64,000 bases of DNA from Salisediminibacterium halotolerans (GCF_003814815.1 NZ_RKQQ01000002.1:310001-374000), one strand, 5' to 3'. Shown: positions 18,264-28,467, numbered from the stretch's first letter. Made by a program: numbers and translations. The notes: a model not told the origin generated them from the letters alone.

Positions 18264-19640
18264 ATGACCCCTGATTTTTGGACAGTATCACAACTGAATT
18301 ATAAGGTTAAATATTTATTGGATACGGAGACATCTTTACAAAACGTCTGGCTCCGGGCCGAAATTTCAAATTTTAAACACCACAGCCGCGGTCACATGTA
18401 TTTTACATTAAAGGACGGAAAAGCCCGTGTCTCTTCCGTCATGTTCGCCGGTAATAACCGCTACATGAAATTCCGTCCAGAAGACGGGATGAATGTTCTC
18501 GTCCGCGGCAGTGTATCCGTCTATGAGCCTTACGGTCAGTACCAGCTGTACGTGAAAGAAATGCAGCCGGACGGGATCGGCAACCTTTATTTAGCTTATG
18601 AAAAATTGAAAGAGAAACTCGAAAAGAAAGGGTATTTTCTAGAAGAACATAAAAAGGCGATTCCGAAAATGCCCGCTTCGATTGCTGTTATCACTTCACC
18701 GACAGGAGCGGCAGTCCGCGACATTATTACAACGCTGACGAGAAGGTATCCGCTCGCAAAAGTGACGCTTCTTCCGGTCGCTGTTCAAGGTGAAGCCGCG
18801 GTTTCATCAATTGCCAATGCGATTCATCAAGCGAACAGCGCCGGCCGCTTCGATGTCATTATTACAGGGCGCGGCGGGGGCTCTTTAGAGGAGCTGTGGG
18901 CATTTAACGAAGAAGCTGTCGCCGATGCGATCTATACTTCTTCTGTGCCGGTTATTTCTGCTGTCGGTCATGAATCGGACGTAACGATCAGTGATTTTGT
19001 CGCAGATTTGCGTGCACCGACACCCACCGCAGCAGCGGAGCTTGCCGTGCCGAGCAAAGAAGAATTGACACAGTTCTTATATGACCGGACCGAAAGGTTA
19101 AAAAGGGCAATGACATCTCAGTTGGAAACAGGAAAAGAGCGATTGAATACCCTTTCTTCTGCTTATGCATTCAGGTATCCAAAGCAGCTCATTGAGCAAA
19201 AAGAGCAGGATTTAGACCGGTTGTATGAAACGCTCGTGCGGGAGGTCAAACGGACAGTATCAGCAGAAAACGAGCGGCTGCTTCAGTTCGACAAGCGTTT
19301 GCAGCAGCTTCATCCGGCTGCAAAAATTCAAGAAGAGCGTGACCGTTTAATTCGAAATCAAGAAAATTTGCAGCGCCAAATCAACGATCATCTTAAAGAA
19401 AAAAAACACCTGCTTGCGATGCAAATGTCGAAGCTTGATCTTTTAAGTCCGCTTAAATTAATGGAGCGCGGTTACAGTCTTGTTTACAATGACAATAACG
19501 AGCTGGTTAAATCAACCAGTGCAGCGCCCGATAATTCAAATATCCGGATTGAAGTGCAAGACGGCCAGCTTTATTGCCGTGTTTATCAACGCGAATCAGC
19601 GAATCGACTCGGTTTAAGGAGTGACAACGATGACAGATGA
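18264..19640 (+). CDS. xseA: Exodeoxyribonuclease VII large subunit
   Basis: A 458-residue catalytic subunit of ExoVII. It has an N-terminal OB fold ([23 protein letters not shown], about 23-45) and the nuclease domain with [26 protein letters not shown] (about 190-205), [25 protein letters not shown] (about 232-256), followed by coiled-coil segments. I start at ATG 18264, 8 bases after AAGGAG; an upstream GTG overlaps that site. It overlaps xseB by 11 bases. Confidence 0.93.
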   Translation: MTPDFWTVSQLNYKVKYLLDTETSLQNVWLRAEISNFKHHSRGHMYFTLKDGKARVSSVMFAGNNRYMKFRPEDGMNVLVRGSVSVYEPYGQYQLYVKEMQPDGIGNLYLAYEKLKEKLEKKGYFLEEHKKAIPKMPASIAVITSPTGAAVRDIITTLTRRYPLAKVTLLPVAVQGEAAVSSIANAIHQANSAGRFDVIITGRGGGSLEELWAFNEEAVADAIYTSSVPVISAVGHESDVTISDFVADLRAPTPTAAAELAVPSKEELTQFLYDRTERLKRAMTSQLETGKERLNTLSSAYAFRYPKQLIEQKEQDLDRLYETLVREVKRTVSAENERLLQFDKRLQQLHPAAKIQEERDRLIRNQENLQRQINDHLKEKKHLLAMQMSKLDLLSPLKLMERGYSLVYNDNNELVKSTSAAPDNSNIRIEVQDGQLYCRVYQRESANRLGLRSDNDDR

Positions 19641-19866
19641 AGAAAATCGCACATTTGAGCAATCATTAAAAGAATTAGAGGCAGTTGTTAAAAAGCTTGA
19701 ACAAGGTGATGTGCCTCTTGAAGAAGCGATCACGATGTTTCAAGAAGGCATGAAACGCTCAAAAGAATGTCACGAGCGTCTGCAGCATGTTGAAAAACAA
19801 ATGGCGGAAGTATTGTCAGAAGACGGTGAACTGTCGAATTTTAACACAGATGAGGTTGAATCATGA
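19630..19866 (+). CDS. xseB: Exodeoxyribonuclease VII small subunit
   Basis: A 78-residue helical hairpin protein that assembles on XseA. Blocks: [26 protein letters not shown] and [19 protein letters not shown] 19630 lies 8 bases after AAGGAG; a GTG at 19621 is part of that site. The stop overlaps the ispA start by 4 bases, so xseA, xseB and ispA are coupled. Confidence 0.9.
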   Translation: MTDEENRTFEQSLKELEAVVKKLEQGDVPLEEAITMFQEGMKRSKECHERLQHVEKQMAEVLSEDGELSNFNTDEVES

Positions 19867-20756
19867 CAAACGATCCTGCAGGTGTACAGCAATTTCTATC
19901 CGAACAAAAAAAAGCGCTTGATCAGCTGCTTTTGGAATATGCACGCGGGACCGCTGCGCCTTCCACCGTTCAAGAAAGCATGGTTTATTCACTTAATGCC
20001 GGCGGCAAGCGGATAAGACCGATCTTGTTGCTGGCTGTTCTGAAAGGCTATGGGATCCCCTTGCAAAAGGGGTATCGGACAGCAGCAGCGATCGAAATGA
20101 TTCATACGTATTCGCTGATCCATGATGACTTGCCGGCAATGGATAATGATGACTTACGCCGCGGCAAGCCGACGAATCACAAAGTGTTTGGCGAAGCAGC
20201 GGCGATTTTGGCCGGCGATGCTCTTTTGACAGCAAGCTTTCAGCTGCTGACAGATAATCAAGACTTATTGCCGGAGCAAAAAATGTCAACTGTCGAACTC
20301 ATCGCGCGAGCCGCCGGCCCGTCCGGGATGATCTATGGACAATTGCTTGATATGGAAAGCGAAGGAAAAAGCTTAACTATCGATGAATTAGAATGGATTC
20401 ACCACCGAAAGACCGGCGATTTGCTCAGTGTTGCATTAGAAAGCGGTGCGGTGATTGCAAATGCTGAACAAAAAGACAAAGAAGCGCTGAGTATTTTCGG
20501 GAAACATTTGGGTCTTGCTTTTCAAATTAAGGATGATCTCTTGGATGTTGAAGGCGATGAAGCTGAACTCGGAAAACCGGTCGGAAGTGATGAAATGAAT
20601 GAAAAAAGCACGTATCCGCAAATACTCGGAGTCAAAGCAGCTCAGGATAAATTACATTTTCACCTTCAGGAAGCTAAACGCTGCCTGGCACAATTATCGA
20701 TGGAGCCGGAACTGCTCAAAGGGCTGACTGACTACATCGGTTACCGCAAATCATAA
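19863..20756 (+). CDS. ispA: Farnesyl diphosphate synthase
   Basis: A 297-residue trans-prenyltransferase that makes C15 diphosphate from IPP and DMAPP. The first aspartate-rich motif is [19 protein letters not shown] (about 84-102), the second is [11 protein letters not shown] (about 221-231). GGKRIRP (about 44-50) binds IPP. It sits directly upstream of the OLE RNA gene and near dxs, so isoprenoid genes bracket the OLE locus, as in other OLE-bearing Bacillaceae. No terminator separates it from the OLE promoter. Confidence 0.93.
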   Translation: MTNDPAGVQQFLSEQKKALDQLLLEYARGTAAPSTVQESMVYSLNAGGKRIRPILLLAVLKGYGIPLQKGYRTAAAIEMIHTYSLIHDDLPAMDNDDLRRGKPTNHKVFGEAAAILAGDALLTASFQLLTDNQDLLPEQKMSTVELIARAAGPSGMIYGQLLDMESEGKSLTIDELEWIHHRKTGDLLSVALESGAVIANAEQKDKEALSIFGKHLGLAFQIKDDLLDVEGDEAELGKPVGSDEMNEKSTYPQILGVKAAQDKLHFHLQEAKRCLAQLSMEPELLKGLTDYIGYRKS

Positions 20757-20778
20757 GCGTAACGACCGGGCTGGATAA

Positions 20779-20808
20779 TTGTTAATGCATTAGAAGTCAT
20801 GATATACT
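20779..20808 (+). promoter_or_regulatory. Promoter of the OLE RNA gene
   Basis: TTGTTA (20779-20784), an 18-base spacer and TATACT (20803-20808) place transcription start near 20815, exactly where the terminal stem of the OLE RNA begins. A second TATAAT follows at 20809-20814. OLE can also be made by read-through from ispA. Confidence 0.6.
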
Positions 20809-20814
20809 TATAAT

Positions 20815-21412
20815 GATGAGTGGTGCAGTATTCTAGTCGGTTCTTCACTCTCGAAAGCGGGCCTAAAAATCCGCTAAAGGGCACATCGATGAAGTTTCTA
20901 GTTCTGGCTTGAGGCGCCCAGCCTTGGGTCATTACTGGGAGTAAAGGTCGTAGGGCGATCTACAATGGCATGTAGGCGTGAACCCTGCACCGTGGAGGCC
21001 CTTGCATGCTGTGAGCTGACCGGCAAGCGGTGTGCAAGGGTATGAACCTGTTTTGCAAGTTGTGGGAGACTTGTGAGCAGCGTAGCCTGCCTTGAGTGGA
21101 GTATGAGGGGATTATTTTCGGTTTTCCCGGAAGTATGAAATCATCTCTGCAAAAGAGGATAGAGAGTGGCCGGAACTGCCGAAGAAAATTCCTAGACTGT
21201 TTGTAAAACAGGCAAAAGGGATTATAGTGCGTTCTAAGTGGTAATCCAGTCCGGCGAATGGCGACATCGCCGAGGCGGGGGTAAAGGGAAACCGCCGGTG
21301 CGGCGACGCATCGGTCTCCGCCTGGGAAAACCAACTGGACCTAAGGCGCAGTCTTTACCTTCTGTCTGACCACTCATCAGAGCGAAAGTGCCTTTTAAAA
21401 GGCACTTTTTCA
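20815..21412 (+). ncRNA. ole: OLE RNA (ornate, large, extremophilic)
   Basis: A structured non-coding stretch of about 600 bases between ispA and oapA, the known position and size of OLE RNA in alkaliphilic Bacillaceae. A perfect 10-bp terminal stem, GATGAGTGGT (20815-20824) with ACCACTCATC (21369-21378), closes the whole domain. Inside are many short self-complementary arms (GCGACATCGC at 21260-21269, CACCGGCGG-type GC arms near 21290-21330). The sequence is G-rich on the plus strand and has no credible reading frame. A terminator hairpin AAAGTGCC/GGCACTTT (21385-21408) plus T tract ends it. OLE RNA with OapA forms a membrane ribonucleoprotein linked to ethanol, cold and magnesium tolerance. 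Confidence 0.9.
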
Positions 21413-21464
21413 TTTAGGAAATATTTTTTTAAAACATATAGAATTTTTACATAGAAAGACGTTG

Positions 21465-22079
21465 ATGAATATGTTGAAATCGTTAAAAAAATCATTAAAC
21501 TACAGCATGCTGATCGCTCTTGTGACATTGTTTTTAGCAGCTGCTTTTTCAGTTATATCAACGATGATGCTCAGCGGTGTGCATTGGGGCATCGGTATGA
21601 TTATCGTTTTCCTGATCGTTTTTCTCGGGGTGTTTTCAGATACGGTCGGTGTCGCAGCAGCAGCGGCGAGAGAAAAACCCTTTCACGCCATGGCGGCAGA
21701 ACGGCTCCCGGGAGCGAAGCAGGCGGTTCAAATCACGAGGAATGCTGATCGTTTCGCGAACTTTACCAATGATGTAATCGGCGACATCGCCGGGGTTATC
21801 AGCGGTACAGCCAGCGCGTATGTCGTCTTGCATATGGCGATGCAGCTCGGCTATGATGAGGGATCGACTGTCCAATTCGCCCTGTCGGTTCTCTTTACGA
21901 GTGTCGTTGCGGCGTTAACTGTAGGCGGCAAGTCGGTGGGAAAAACGCTGGCGATGCAATATTCCACGGAAATCATCTTTCATGTGGGTAGATTATTTTA
22001 TTTTTTAGAGGTAAAATTGAGGGTAACCATTTTCAAGGACAAAAAGCAGAAAAAAGCTAAGACTACAAAGAGAAAGTGA
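21465..22079 (+). CDS. oapA: OLE-associated membrane protein OapA
   Basis: A 204-residue multi-pass membrane protein. About four hydrophobic segments are visible (about residues 12-34, 40-65, 108-128 and 134-160), with a basic linker after the second (KQAVQITRNADRFANF) and a very basic tail (KDKKQKKAKTTKRK). OapA dimers bind OLE RNA and bring it to the membrane. The gene always follows the OLE gene, as here, 52 bases after the terminator hairpin. The ribosome-binding site is weak; ATG 21465 or ATG 21471 are the likely starts. dxs follows after 9 bases. Confidence 0.9.
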   Translation: MNMLKSLKKSLNYSMLIALVTLFLAAAFSVISTMMLSGVHWGIGMIIVFLIVFLGVFSDTVGVAAAAAREKPFHAMAAERLPGAKQAVQITRNADRFANFTNDVIGDIAGVISGTASAYVVLHMAMQLGYDEGSTVQFALSVLFTSVVAALTVGGKSVGKTLAMQYSTEIIFHVGRLFYFLEVKLRVTIFKDKKQKKAKTTKRK

Positions 22080-22088
22080 GGGTTTTTC

Positions 22089-23978
22089 TTGGACTTGCTC
22101 AACATCAATGATCCGTCATTTCTGAAAGATTGCAGCAACCATGATCTGGAAGACCTTGCAGGCGATATCCGCCGATTTTTGATAGAAAATTTATCTGAGA
22201 CAGGCGGGCACCTCGGGCCGAATTTAGGTGTTGTTGAACTGACGCTTGTATTGCATCAGCTGTACGACAGTCCGAAAGATAAATTTCTTTGGGATGTCGG
22301 TCATCAGGCGTATGTTCATAAAATATTAACCGGAAGAGCGGAAAAATTTGATACGCTACGAAAATATCAAGGTCTCTGCGGTTTTCCGAAGAGAAATGAA
22401 AGTATTCACGATGTTTGGGAAACCGGTCACAGTTCGACTTCCTTATCCGGAGCGATGGGAATGGCTTTAGCCCGCGATTTAAAAGGCGGAGATGAATCGG
22501 TATTACCGATTATCGGCGACGGTGCTTTGACCGGCGGGATGGCTTTGGAAGCGCTCAACCATATCGGCCATGAACAGACGGATTTAACGGTCATTTTAAA
22601 CGATAACGAAATGTCTATTGCTCCAAACGTCGGGGCGATGCACAGCATGCTGGGCCGTATGAGAACTGCCGGCAAATATCAGCGCGCTAAAGATGATTTA
22701 GAAATGCTGATCAAAAAAATCCCGGCTTTTGGAGGACGCTTGGCTGCTACGGCAGAGCGGGTCAAAGACAGTATGAAATATTTGCTTGTGTCCGGAATGT
22801 TTTTTGAAGAGCTCGGTTTTACGTACTTGGGACCTGTAGACGGGCACGATTTAGACGATTTAAAAACAAACATTTCTTATGCTAAAAAGACAAAAGGTCC
22901 GGTCATTGTTCATGTTGTGACAAAAAAAGGTAAGGGATATGCTCCTGCTGAGAATGATGATAAAGGTACGTGGCACGGTTTAGGGCCTTATAAAATTGAA
23001 TCGGGCGAAGTTGTTAAGAAACCTGGTCCGCCGAGTTACAGCGGTGTATTTGCTGAAACGTTAAAAACGATCGCCCGCAGCGACGACCGTTTGGTTGCCG
23101 TAACCCCGGCTATGCCCGGCGGGAGCGGCCTCGATAAATTCGCGCAAGAATTTCCGGACAGAATGTATGATGTCGGCATTGCTGAGCAGCATGCAACAAC
23201 GATGTCTGCAGGACTGGCAACTCAAGGGATGAAACCTGTATTTGCGGTCTATTCGACATTTTTACAGCGCGGTTATGACCAAGTGATTCACGACGTCTGC
23301 CGGCAAAATTTGAATGTATTTTTTGCCATTGACCGGGCCGGCCTTGTCGGTGCAGACGGCGAGACGCACCAAGGTGTTTTTGATATTACCTATTTGCGCG
23401 CGTTGCCGAACATGACAATTATGCAGCCAAAAGATGAAAATGAAATGCAGCATTTATTGTACACAGCTTATAAGCACGACAACGGCCCGATCGCGATCCG
23501 TTATCCGCGCGGCGGCGGTACAGGAGCAGAGATGGACCAAGAACTTAAAACCCTTCCGATCGGGAAATGGGAGACGTTAAAAGACGGGAAAGATATAACG
23601 CTGTTGGCTTTTGGCACAATGATTCCAGTAGCTGAACAAGCGGCTGATTTGCTTCAAGAGCAAGGAATTTCTGCTGAAGTTGTTAACGCCCGGTCAATCA
23701 AACCGCTTGACGGGGAAAAACTAAAAGAAATTGCTGCATCGAAACGTTTCGTGTTAACGATCGAGGAACACGCTTTGCTGGGCGGTTTCGGCAGTGCAGT
23801 CTTAGAATATTATCATGAACAGGGGCTTCACGGTGTCCATGTTGATCGGATGGGAATTCCTGATCGTTACATTGAGCACGGCGGCGTGGGAGATTTGCTT
23901 CAAGAAATCGATCTGACTCCTGAAGGTATTGTTGAGCGAGTGAAATATGAAATTCCAGAAAAACAACGCGAGGCATAA
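22089..23978 (+). CDS. dxs: 1-deoxy-D-xylulose-5-phosphate synthase
   Basis: A 629-residue thiamine diphosphate enzyme condensing pyruvate and glyceraldehyde 3-phosphate, first step of the non-mevalonate isoprenoid route. Blocks: [14 protein letters not shown] (about 40-53), [14 protein letters not shown] (about 115-128), the thiamine site [15 protein letters not shown] ending in [13 protein letters not shown] (about 145-184), and the pyrimidine domain [16 protein letters not shown]. The TTG start at 22089 gives the standard N-terminus [13 protein letters not shown]. Three bases separate it from the next gene. Confidence 0.95.
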   Translation: MDLLNINDPSFLKDCSNHDLEDLAGDIRRFLIENLSETGGHLGPNLGVVELTLVLHQLYDSPKDKFLWDVGHQAYVHKILTGRAEKFDTLRKYQGLCGFPKRNESIHDVWETGHSSTSLSGAMGMALARDLKGGDESVLPIIGDGALTGGMALEALNHIGHEQTDLTVILNDNEMSIAPNVGAMHSMLGRMRTAGKYQRAKDDLEMLIKKIPAFGGRLAATAERVKDSMKYLLVSGMFFEELGFTYLGPVDGHDLDDLKTNISYAKKTKGPVIVHVVTKKGKGYAPAENDDKGTWHGLGPYKIESGEVVKKPGPPSYSGVFAETLKTIARSDDRLVAVTPAMPGGSGLDKFAQEFPDRMYDVGIAEQHATTMSAGLATQGMKPVFAVYSTFLQRGYDQVIHDVCRQNLNVFFAIDRAGLVGADGETHQGVFDITYLRALPNMTIMQPKDENEMQHLLYTAYKHDNGPIAIRYPRGGGTGAEMDQELKTLPIGKWETLKDGKDITLLAFGTMIPVAEQAADLLQEQGISAEVVNARSIKPLDGEKLKEIAASKRFVLTIEEHALLGGFGSAVLEYYHEQGLHGVHVDRMGIPDRYIEHGGVGDLLQEIDLTPEGIVERVKYEIPEKQREA

Positions 23979-23981
23979 GTT

Positions 23982-24794
23982 ATGAAAAAAGAACGGATTG
24001 ACACACTGCTTGTATTAAAAGGGCTTTTTGAATCAAGAGAAAAAGCGAAACGTTCAATTATGGCAGGCTTAATCTTGGCAGACGGCGAACGGATTGATAA
24101 ACCCGGGACGAAAGTTTCGGAAGAGGCATTATTGAGCGTAAAAGGTGAAGAGATCCCCTACGTTGGACGTGGGGGATTTAAACTGGCGGAAGCTTATGAA
24201 CAATTTAATTTTTTGCTCCGTGATAAGATCATGCTCGATATCGGCGCTTCAACCGGCGGTTTTACCGATGTCGCGCTCCAAAACGGAGCAGCTAAAGTGT
24301 ATGCGCTCGATGTCGGTTACAATCAGTTGGCTTGGAAGCTGCGTCAAGACGAGCGGGTAATTGTCATGGAGCGAACGAACTTCCGGTACTGTACAAAGGA
24401 AGATTTTACAGAGGGAATGCCCGATCTTGCAACAATTGATGTCTCGTTTATTTCGCTCAAACTTCTGCTTCCTGTTTTATACAAAATATTATCAGCTGAG
24501 GGAGACGTTATCGCTCTTATCAAACCGCAATTCGAAGCAGGCAAAGAAGAAGTCGGCAAAAACGGAATCGTGCGTCTTCCGTCTGTTCATGAAAAAGTGC
24601 TTGAGGAGACGATCAGATTCAGCGAAAGCGCTGGTTTTACGGTTTTAGGTTTAACAGATTCACCAATCAGAGGCTCAGGAGGAAATATTGAATTTTTGGT
24701 TCATTTACGCAAAAATAACGACCGATCCTCGATGTTTCCGGCAGAAAAAATTGCAGCATGCGTTCATGATGCCCATGAAAAAACAGTCCAGTGA
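23982..24794 (+). CDS. yqxC: TlyA-family rRNA methyltransferase YqxC
   Basis: A 270-residue protein with an N-terminal S4 RNA-binding domain (RIDTLLVLKGLFESREKAKRS, to about residue 60) and an FtsJ-like methyltransferase domain with the SAM loop MLDIGASTGGFTDVAL (about 84-99), the DVSFISL motif (about 152) and ALIKPQFEAGK (about 180). The TlyA family 2'-O-methylates rRNA; in Bacillus the target is inferred. It is in the conserved dxs-yqxC-argR-recN order. Confidence 0.88.
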   Translation: MKKERIDTLLVLKGLFESREKAKRSIMAGLILADGERIDKPGTKVSEEALLSVKGEEIPYVGRGGFKLAEAYEQFNFLLRDKIMLDIGASTGGFTDVALQNGAAKVYALDVGYNQLAWKLRQDERVIVMERTNFRYCTKEDFTEGMPDLATIDVSFISLKLLLPVLYKILSAEGDVIALIKPQFEAGKEEVGKNGIVRLPSVHEKVLEETIRFSESAGFTVLGLTDSPIRGSGGNIEFLVHLRKNNDRSSMFPAEKIAACVHDAHEKTVQ

Positions 24795-24830
24795 CATGAA
24801 TTTATGCTCTTTTATGAATAATTATTCGCT
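24795..24830 (+). promoter_or_regulatory. Tandem ARG boxes upstream of argR
   Basis: CATGAATTTATG (24795-24806) and TATGAATAATTATTCGCT (24813-24830) resemble the B. subtilis ARG box CATGAATAAAAATTCAAG. Their starts are 18 bases apart. They lie just upstream of the argR promoter minus 35, suggesting autoregulation by arginine-bound ArgR. Confidence 0.5.
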
Positions 24831-24835
24831 CCTGA

Positions 24836-24864
24836 TTGTATAAATATAAATCATCTAGTATAAT
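24836..24864 (+). promoter_or_regulatory. Promoter of argR
   Basis: TTGTAT (24836-24841), 17-base spacer, TATAAT (24859-24864), 35 bases ahead of the GTG start of argR. Confidence 0.7.
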
Positions 24865-24898
24865 AGACGAGGGAAAATGATTACGGAGGGAATATATT

Positions 24899-25348
24899 GT
24901 GACTAAAGGACAGCGTCATATAAAAATACGTGATATTATCGGCAATCAAGAAGTGGAAACGCAAGATGAACTGGTTGAGCAGCTCCAAAATGCTGGCTAC
25001 AATGTTACGCAAGCAACTGTCAGCCGTGACATCAAAGAACTCCATCTCGTTAAAGTGCCTATGATGGATGGCAGGTATAAATACAGTCTTCCGTCCGACC
25101 AACGTTTTAACCCGCTGCAAAAATTAAAGCGGACACTCGTCGATTGCTTTATCAGCATCGATTATACGAAGAACATGATCGTGATGAAAACACTGCCCGG
25201 CAATGCTAATGCGGTGGGAGCGTTAATTGATAATCTGGAATGGGAAGAAGTCATGGGCAACATTTGCGGAGATGACACCATCTTAGTTATTCTCCGTTCA
25301 GATGAAGATGCAGAAATCATTACCCGCCGCTTTTTGGACATGCTTTAA
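24899..25348 (+). CDS. argR: Arginine repressor ArgR (AhrC)
   Basis: A 149-residue arginine-responsive regulator of arginine biosynthesis and catabolism. The N-terminal winged helix holds [17 protein letters not shown] (about 38-54). The C-terminal hexamerisation domain has [15 protein letters not shown] and [14 protein letters not shown] (about 123-136), where arginine binds. GTG start behind GGAGGG. Its length equals that of B. subtilis AhrC. Confidence 0.95.
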   Translation: MTKGQRHIKIRDIIGNQEVETQDELVEQLQNAGYNVTQATVSRDIKELHLVKVPMMDGRYKYSLPSDQRFNPLQKLKRTLVDCFISIDYTKNMIVMKTLPGNANAVGALIDNLEWEEVMGNICGDDTILVILRSDEDAEIITRRFLDML

Positions 25349-25387
25349 TGCACGGTTTATCAGGATAAAAGACTGGGGTGTTTTGTT

Positions 25388-27136
25388 TTGTTGATCGAAT
25401 TATCGATTCGTGATTTTGCCATAATTGATGAAACGACAATCTCATTTGAAGACGGATTAACGGTGCTGACCGGGGAGACGGGTGCCGGAAAATCGATTGT
25501 GATTGATGCAATCGGTCAATTAATCGGCGGACGGGGATCTGCCGATTATGTCCGGCACGGAAGCAAACGGGCTGAAATAGAAGGGCTGTTCAGCATAAAT
25601 ACGGAAATATCTCCGCAGCTCACACAACTTCTGGAAGATTTGGGAATCCCGCAAGATCCCGAAGAAAATTCGCTGATTTTACGCCGGGAGCTGACAAATC
25701 AAGGGAAAAGTATCTGCCGGGTAAACGGCAAATTAACGACGCTTGGCGTCTTGCGGGAAATCGGTCAAACATTAGTCGATATACACGGGCAACATGAGCA
25801 TCAACGATTGCTTCAAGCAGACAAGCATCTCATGTTTTTAGACCGTTTTGCCGAAGAGGAAATCAATGGACCGAAAAAAGAATACGATCGTTTGTACCGT
25901 TCGTTTAAGCAGAAAAAAGACCAGCTTAAAAAGCTGGCTGAAAATGAACAGCAAAATGCGCAGCGTCTCGATTTAATTCGTTATCAATATGACGAAATCA
26001 CTTCTGCTAAACTGGAACCGGAGGAAGACGACAGGTTAACGGAAGAAAAGCAGCGGCTTGACAATAGTGAAGATCTTTTTCGGTCTGTTGAGGGCGCTTA
26101 CGAAGCGCTGTACGGGGACGGAAAAGGCTTGGAATGGATCATGGCGGCCGTCAATCAGCTCTCAGAAGCAGAAGCGATTGATCCCGGCTTAAAAACATTG
26201 AGCGAATCAATCTCCAGCAATTATTACATACTGGAAGAGGGGGCGTTTTCTTTACGCGATTATGCCGAATCAATTGAATTTGATGCCGAGCGTTTAGAAA
26301 TGATCGAGGCGAGACTCAGTGAAATTCACGAGTTGAAACGGAAATACGGCTCCTCTGTTAAAGATATTCTAGAATATGCCGCTTCGATCGAAGAGGAGAT
26401 CGACACCCTTGAAAACCGGGAGCAAAGGCTTCATGAATGGGAAAGCGAATTATCGTCCATCGCAGAAGACTTGAAGGTAGAAGGGCAGCATTTGCGTGAA
26501 ATTCGCAAGCGTGAAGCTAAGAGGCTTGAAGCGGCGATCGAGGAGCAGCTTCAGGATTTGTATATGAAAGATACAGTGTTCAGGGTTTCTTTTAACGATG
26601 AAGTATCCATCGATACATCGAGTCAAGCTTTATTGAATGACTCGCCGTTTCATAAAGACGGAATTGATGAAATTTCATTTCAAGTTGCGACGAATAAGGG
26701 TGAACCGTTAAAACCCCTGGCAAAAGTGGCTTCGGGCGGGGAGATCTCGCGGATGATTCTTGCATTGAAATCGATTTTATCACGTCACGAAGGGGTAACA
26801 TCATTGATATTTGACGAGGTTGATACGGGCGTAAGCGGCCGGATCGCTCAAGCGATAGCGGAGAAGATTCATCATATCTCGACGGCTTCACAAGTGTTGT
26901 GCATTACGCATTTGCCTCAAGTCGCAGCGATGGCAGATACGCACTTATTCATTGCCAAAGGTGATGCAGACGACCGGACGACAACAACGGTAAATCCGCT
27001 TAATCAAGCGGAAAAAAGCGAAGAAATCGGCCGGATGATTTCGGGAGTGGAAATTACAGACTTGACGCGAAAGCATGCAGAAGAGCTGATCGAGCAAGCA
27101 TCGGCGATGAAAAATGAAAGCTTCCAACGTGACTGA
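25388..27136 (+). CDS. recN: DNA repair protein RecN
   Basis: A 582-residue SMC-like ATPase that acts early at double-strand breaks. Walker A is LTGETGAGKSIVIDAIGQL (about 27-45), the ABC signature is KVASGGEISRMILALK (about 447-462), Walker B is SLIFDEVDTGVSGRIAQ (about 476-492). Between them are two coiled-coil arms (about 155-240 and 300-385). The TTG at 25388 is 7 bases after GGGGTG. The next gene is spo0A; the spoIVB gene normally between them is absent. Confidence 0.95.
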   Translation: MLIELSIRDFAIIDETTISFEDGLTVLTGETGAGKSIVIDAIGQLIGGRGSADYVRHGSKRAEIEGLFSINTEISPQLTQLLEDLGIPQDPEENSLILRRELTNQGKSICRVNGKLTTLGVLREIGQTLVDIHGQHEHQRLLQADKHLMFLDRFAEEEINGPKKEYDRLYRSFKQKKDQLKKLAENEQQNAQRLDLIRYQYDEITSAKLEPEEDDRLTEEKQRLDNSEDLFRSVEGAYEALYGDGKGLEWIMAAVNQLSEAEAIDPGLKTLSESISSNYYILEEGAFSLRDYAESIEFDAERLEMIEARLSEIHELKRKYGSSVKDILEYAASIEEEIDTLENREQRLHEWESELSSIAEDLKVEGQHLREIRKREAKRLEAAIEEQLQDLYMKDTVFRVSFNDEVSIDTSSQALLNDSPFHKDGIDEISFQVATNKGEPLKPLAKVASGGEISRMILALKSILSRHEGVTSLIFDEVDTGVSGRIAQAIAEKIHHISTASQVLCITHLPQVAAMADTHLFIAKGDADDRTTTTVNPLNQAEKSEEIGRMISGVEITDLTRKHAEELIEQASAMKNESFQRD

Positions 27137-27167
27137 TGATCTGACGTTTAATCGTTCGAAGGTATGC

Positions 27168-27173
27168 TATAAT
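27168..27173 (+). promoter_or_regulatory. Extended minus 10 of spo0A
   Basis: TATGCTATAAT (27163-27173) is an extended minus 10 element 53 bases before the spo0A start. No good minus 35 is 17 bases upstream. TTCGAAGG (27155-27162) is close to, but not, a full Spo0A box. Confidence 0.45.
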
Positions 27174-27225
27174 GGCTGTGAATGAAACAAAATATCAATT
27201 GTGTGAGGAAAGCGGGGAGAGATGC

Positions 27226-28020
27226 GTGGCAAATGTAAAAGTTGCAATCGCTGATGATAATAAAGAACTTATACAATTAATCAATCAATATATTCGGGAA
27301 CAAAATGATATGGACTTAATCAGTGAGGCGTATAACGGCGAAGAGTGTTTGACTATTGTTGAAGAAACAGAACCGGATGTGCTGATATTGGATATTATTA
27401 TGCCTCATTTAGACGGTATTGCAGTATTAGAAAAAGTCAATTCGATGCCGGCAAATAAACGTCCCGAAGTAATCATGCTGACGGCATTCGGTCAAGAAGA
27501 TGTCACAAAACGCGCGGTTGAACTTGGAGCTGCCTATTATTTGCTGAAACCGTTTGATATGGATGCATTAATTAATAAAATCCGCGATGTCTCTGCAGCG
27601 AAAACGTCAATAAACAGCACAGGTTTCAATCAAAGTTCTTTTTCGTCTCATCAAGCTGCGCCGCGTCGATTAACACTAGATCAAAACATATCGAAATTGC
27701 TTCAAGAAATTGGTGTCCCTGCGCATATTAAAGGGTATCAATACTTGCGGGATGCAATATCGATTGTTTATGAAGACGTCGATGTCCTCTCGAAAATTAC
27801 GAAAGTATTATATCCCCGTGTAGCGGAGAAACATGATACGACGGCAAGCAGAGTCGAGCGCGCGATCCGCCATGCAATTGAAGTTGCTTGGAACAGAGGT
27901 GACGTCGACACACTTTCAAACATGTTTAACCAAACGATCAACAAATCGAAAGCTAAGCCGACAAACAGTGAATTTGTCGCCATGCTTGCCGATAAACTGC
28001 GGTTTGAACAAAGTATCTAA
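27226..28020 (+). CDS. spo0A: Response regulator Spo0A
   Basis: A 264-residue master response regulator. The receiver domain (about 1-125) keeps the acidic pocket (ADDN), the phosphorylation aspartate in [14 protein letters not shown] (about residue 55), TAFG and the lysine in LLKPFD. The C-terminal DNA-binding domain is intact, with [20 protein letters not shown] (about 205-224) as recognition region. GTG 27226 follows GGGGAGA; a longer in-frame opening upstream has no support. It appears functional although nearby sporulation genes are gone, so here it may control non-sporulation traits such as stationary-phase behaviour. Confidence 0.95.
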   Translation: MANVKVAIADDNKELIQLINQYIREQNDMDLISEAYNGEECLTIVEETEPDVLILDIIMPHLDGIAVLEKVNSMPANKRPEVIMLTAFGQEDVTKRAVELGAAYYLLKPFDMDALINKIRDVSAAKTSINSTGFNQSSFSSHQAAPRRLTLDQNISKLLQEIGVPAHIKGYQYLRDAISIVYEDVDVLSKITKVLYPRVAEKHDTTASRVERAIRHAIEVAWNRGDVDTLSNMFNQTINKSKAKPTNSEFVAMLADKLRFEQSI

Positions 28021-28022
28021 AC

Positions 28023-28055
28023 AAAGCGCACAGTCTCAGGGACTGTGCGCTTTTT
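28023..28055. terminator. Terminator of spo0A
   Basis: AAAGCGCACAGTC pairs with GACTGTGCGCTTT across a short TCAGG loop, followed by TT. It also fits the convergent YqzF-like gene. Confidence 0.85.
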
Positions 28056-28311
28056 ATCGTGATTTCGATGCCGTTTTTTCAAATTGAACGGATACTTTTT
28101 TATTCTTTCGGTCTCTGTATAAGAGGAAGCCGCCAATGAACCAAACGCCGATCAAAAACGCGGCCAATCCTGCGAGAAACTGTATATATCCGGAAGGGTA
28201 GGGCCAATTGATAATTTGAAACAGGGTATCCCGCATTTGTTTAATCCCGTATCCCGCTGTGAAGATCGGAATTAATAACACGATTAAGGCAATGAAACGC
28301 TGAGATGTCAT
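28054..28311 (-). CDS. yqzF: DUF2627 membrane protein (YqzF-like)
   Basis: An 85-residue protein with two membrane helices (about residues 5-25 and 42-65) joined by GIKQMRDTLFQIINWPYPSG, then a charged tail. The sequence fits the DUF2627/YqzF family, which in B. subtilis is also encoded next to bkdR. Function is unknown. ATG 28311 (MTSQRF) has AGAGGA a few bases ahead; the longer opening upstream is not supported. Confidence 0.75.
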   Translation of the reverse strand: MTSQRFIALIVLLIPIFTAGYGIKQMRDTLFQIINWPYPSGYIQFLAGLAAFLIGVWFIGGFLLYRDRKNKKVSVQFEKTASKSR

Positions 28312-28467
28312 AGTTAATCCTCTTTTCACTGAATGCTGATTATATTTTATCGAAATCAATCTAAAAAGTCGAGGGCGGCAAACTTCATCTCGATTTTGTC
28401 CTTTTTACCGTGTATAGTAAAAAGCAGGTAATGAAAAATATTGCACGGTTAACGAAGGGGGAGACCG

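Noticed and set aside
20960-21334. 124-codon minus-strand opening in the ispA-oapA gap
   Set aside because: It lies inside the OLE RNA, has no ribosome-binding site and no protein-like composition.
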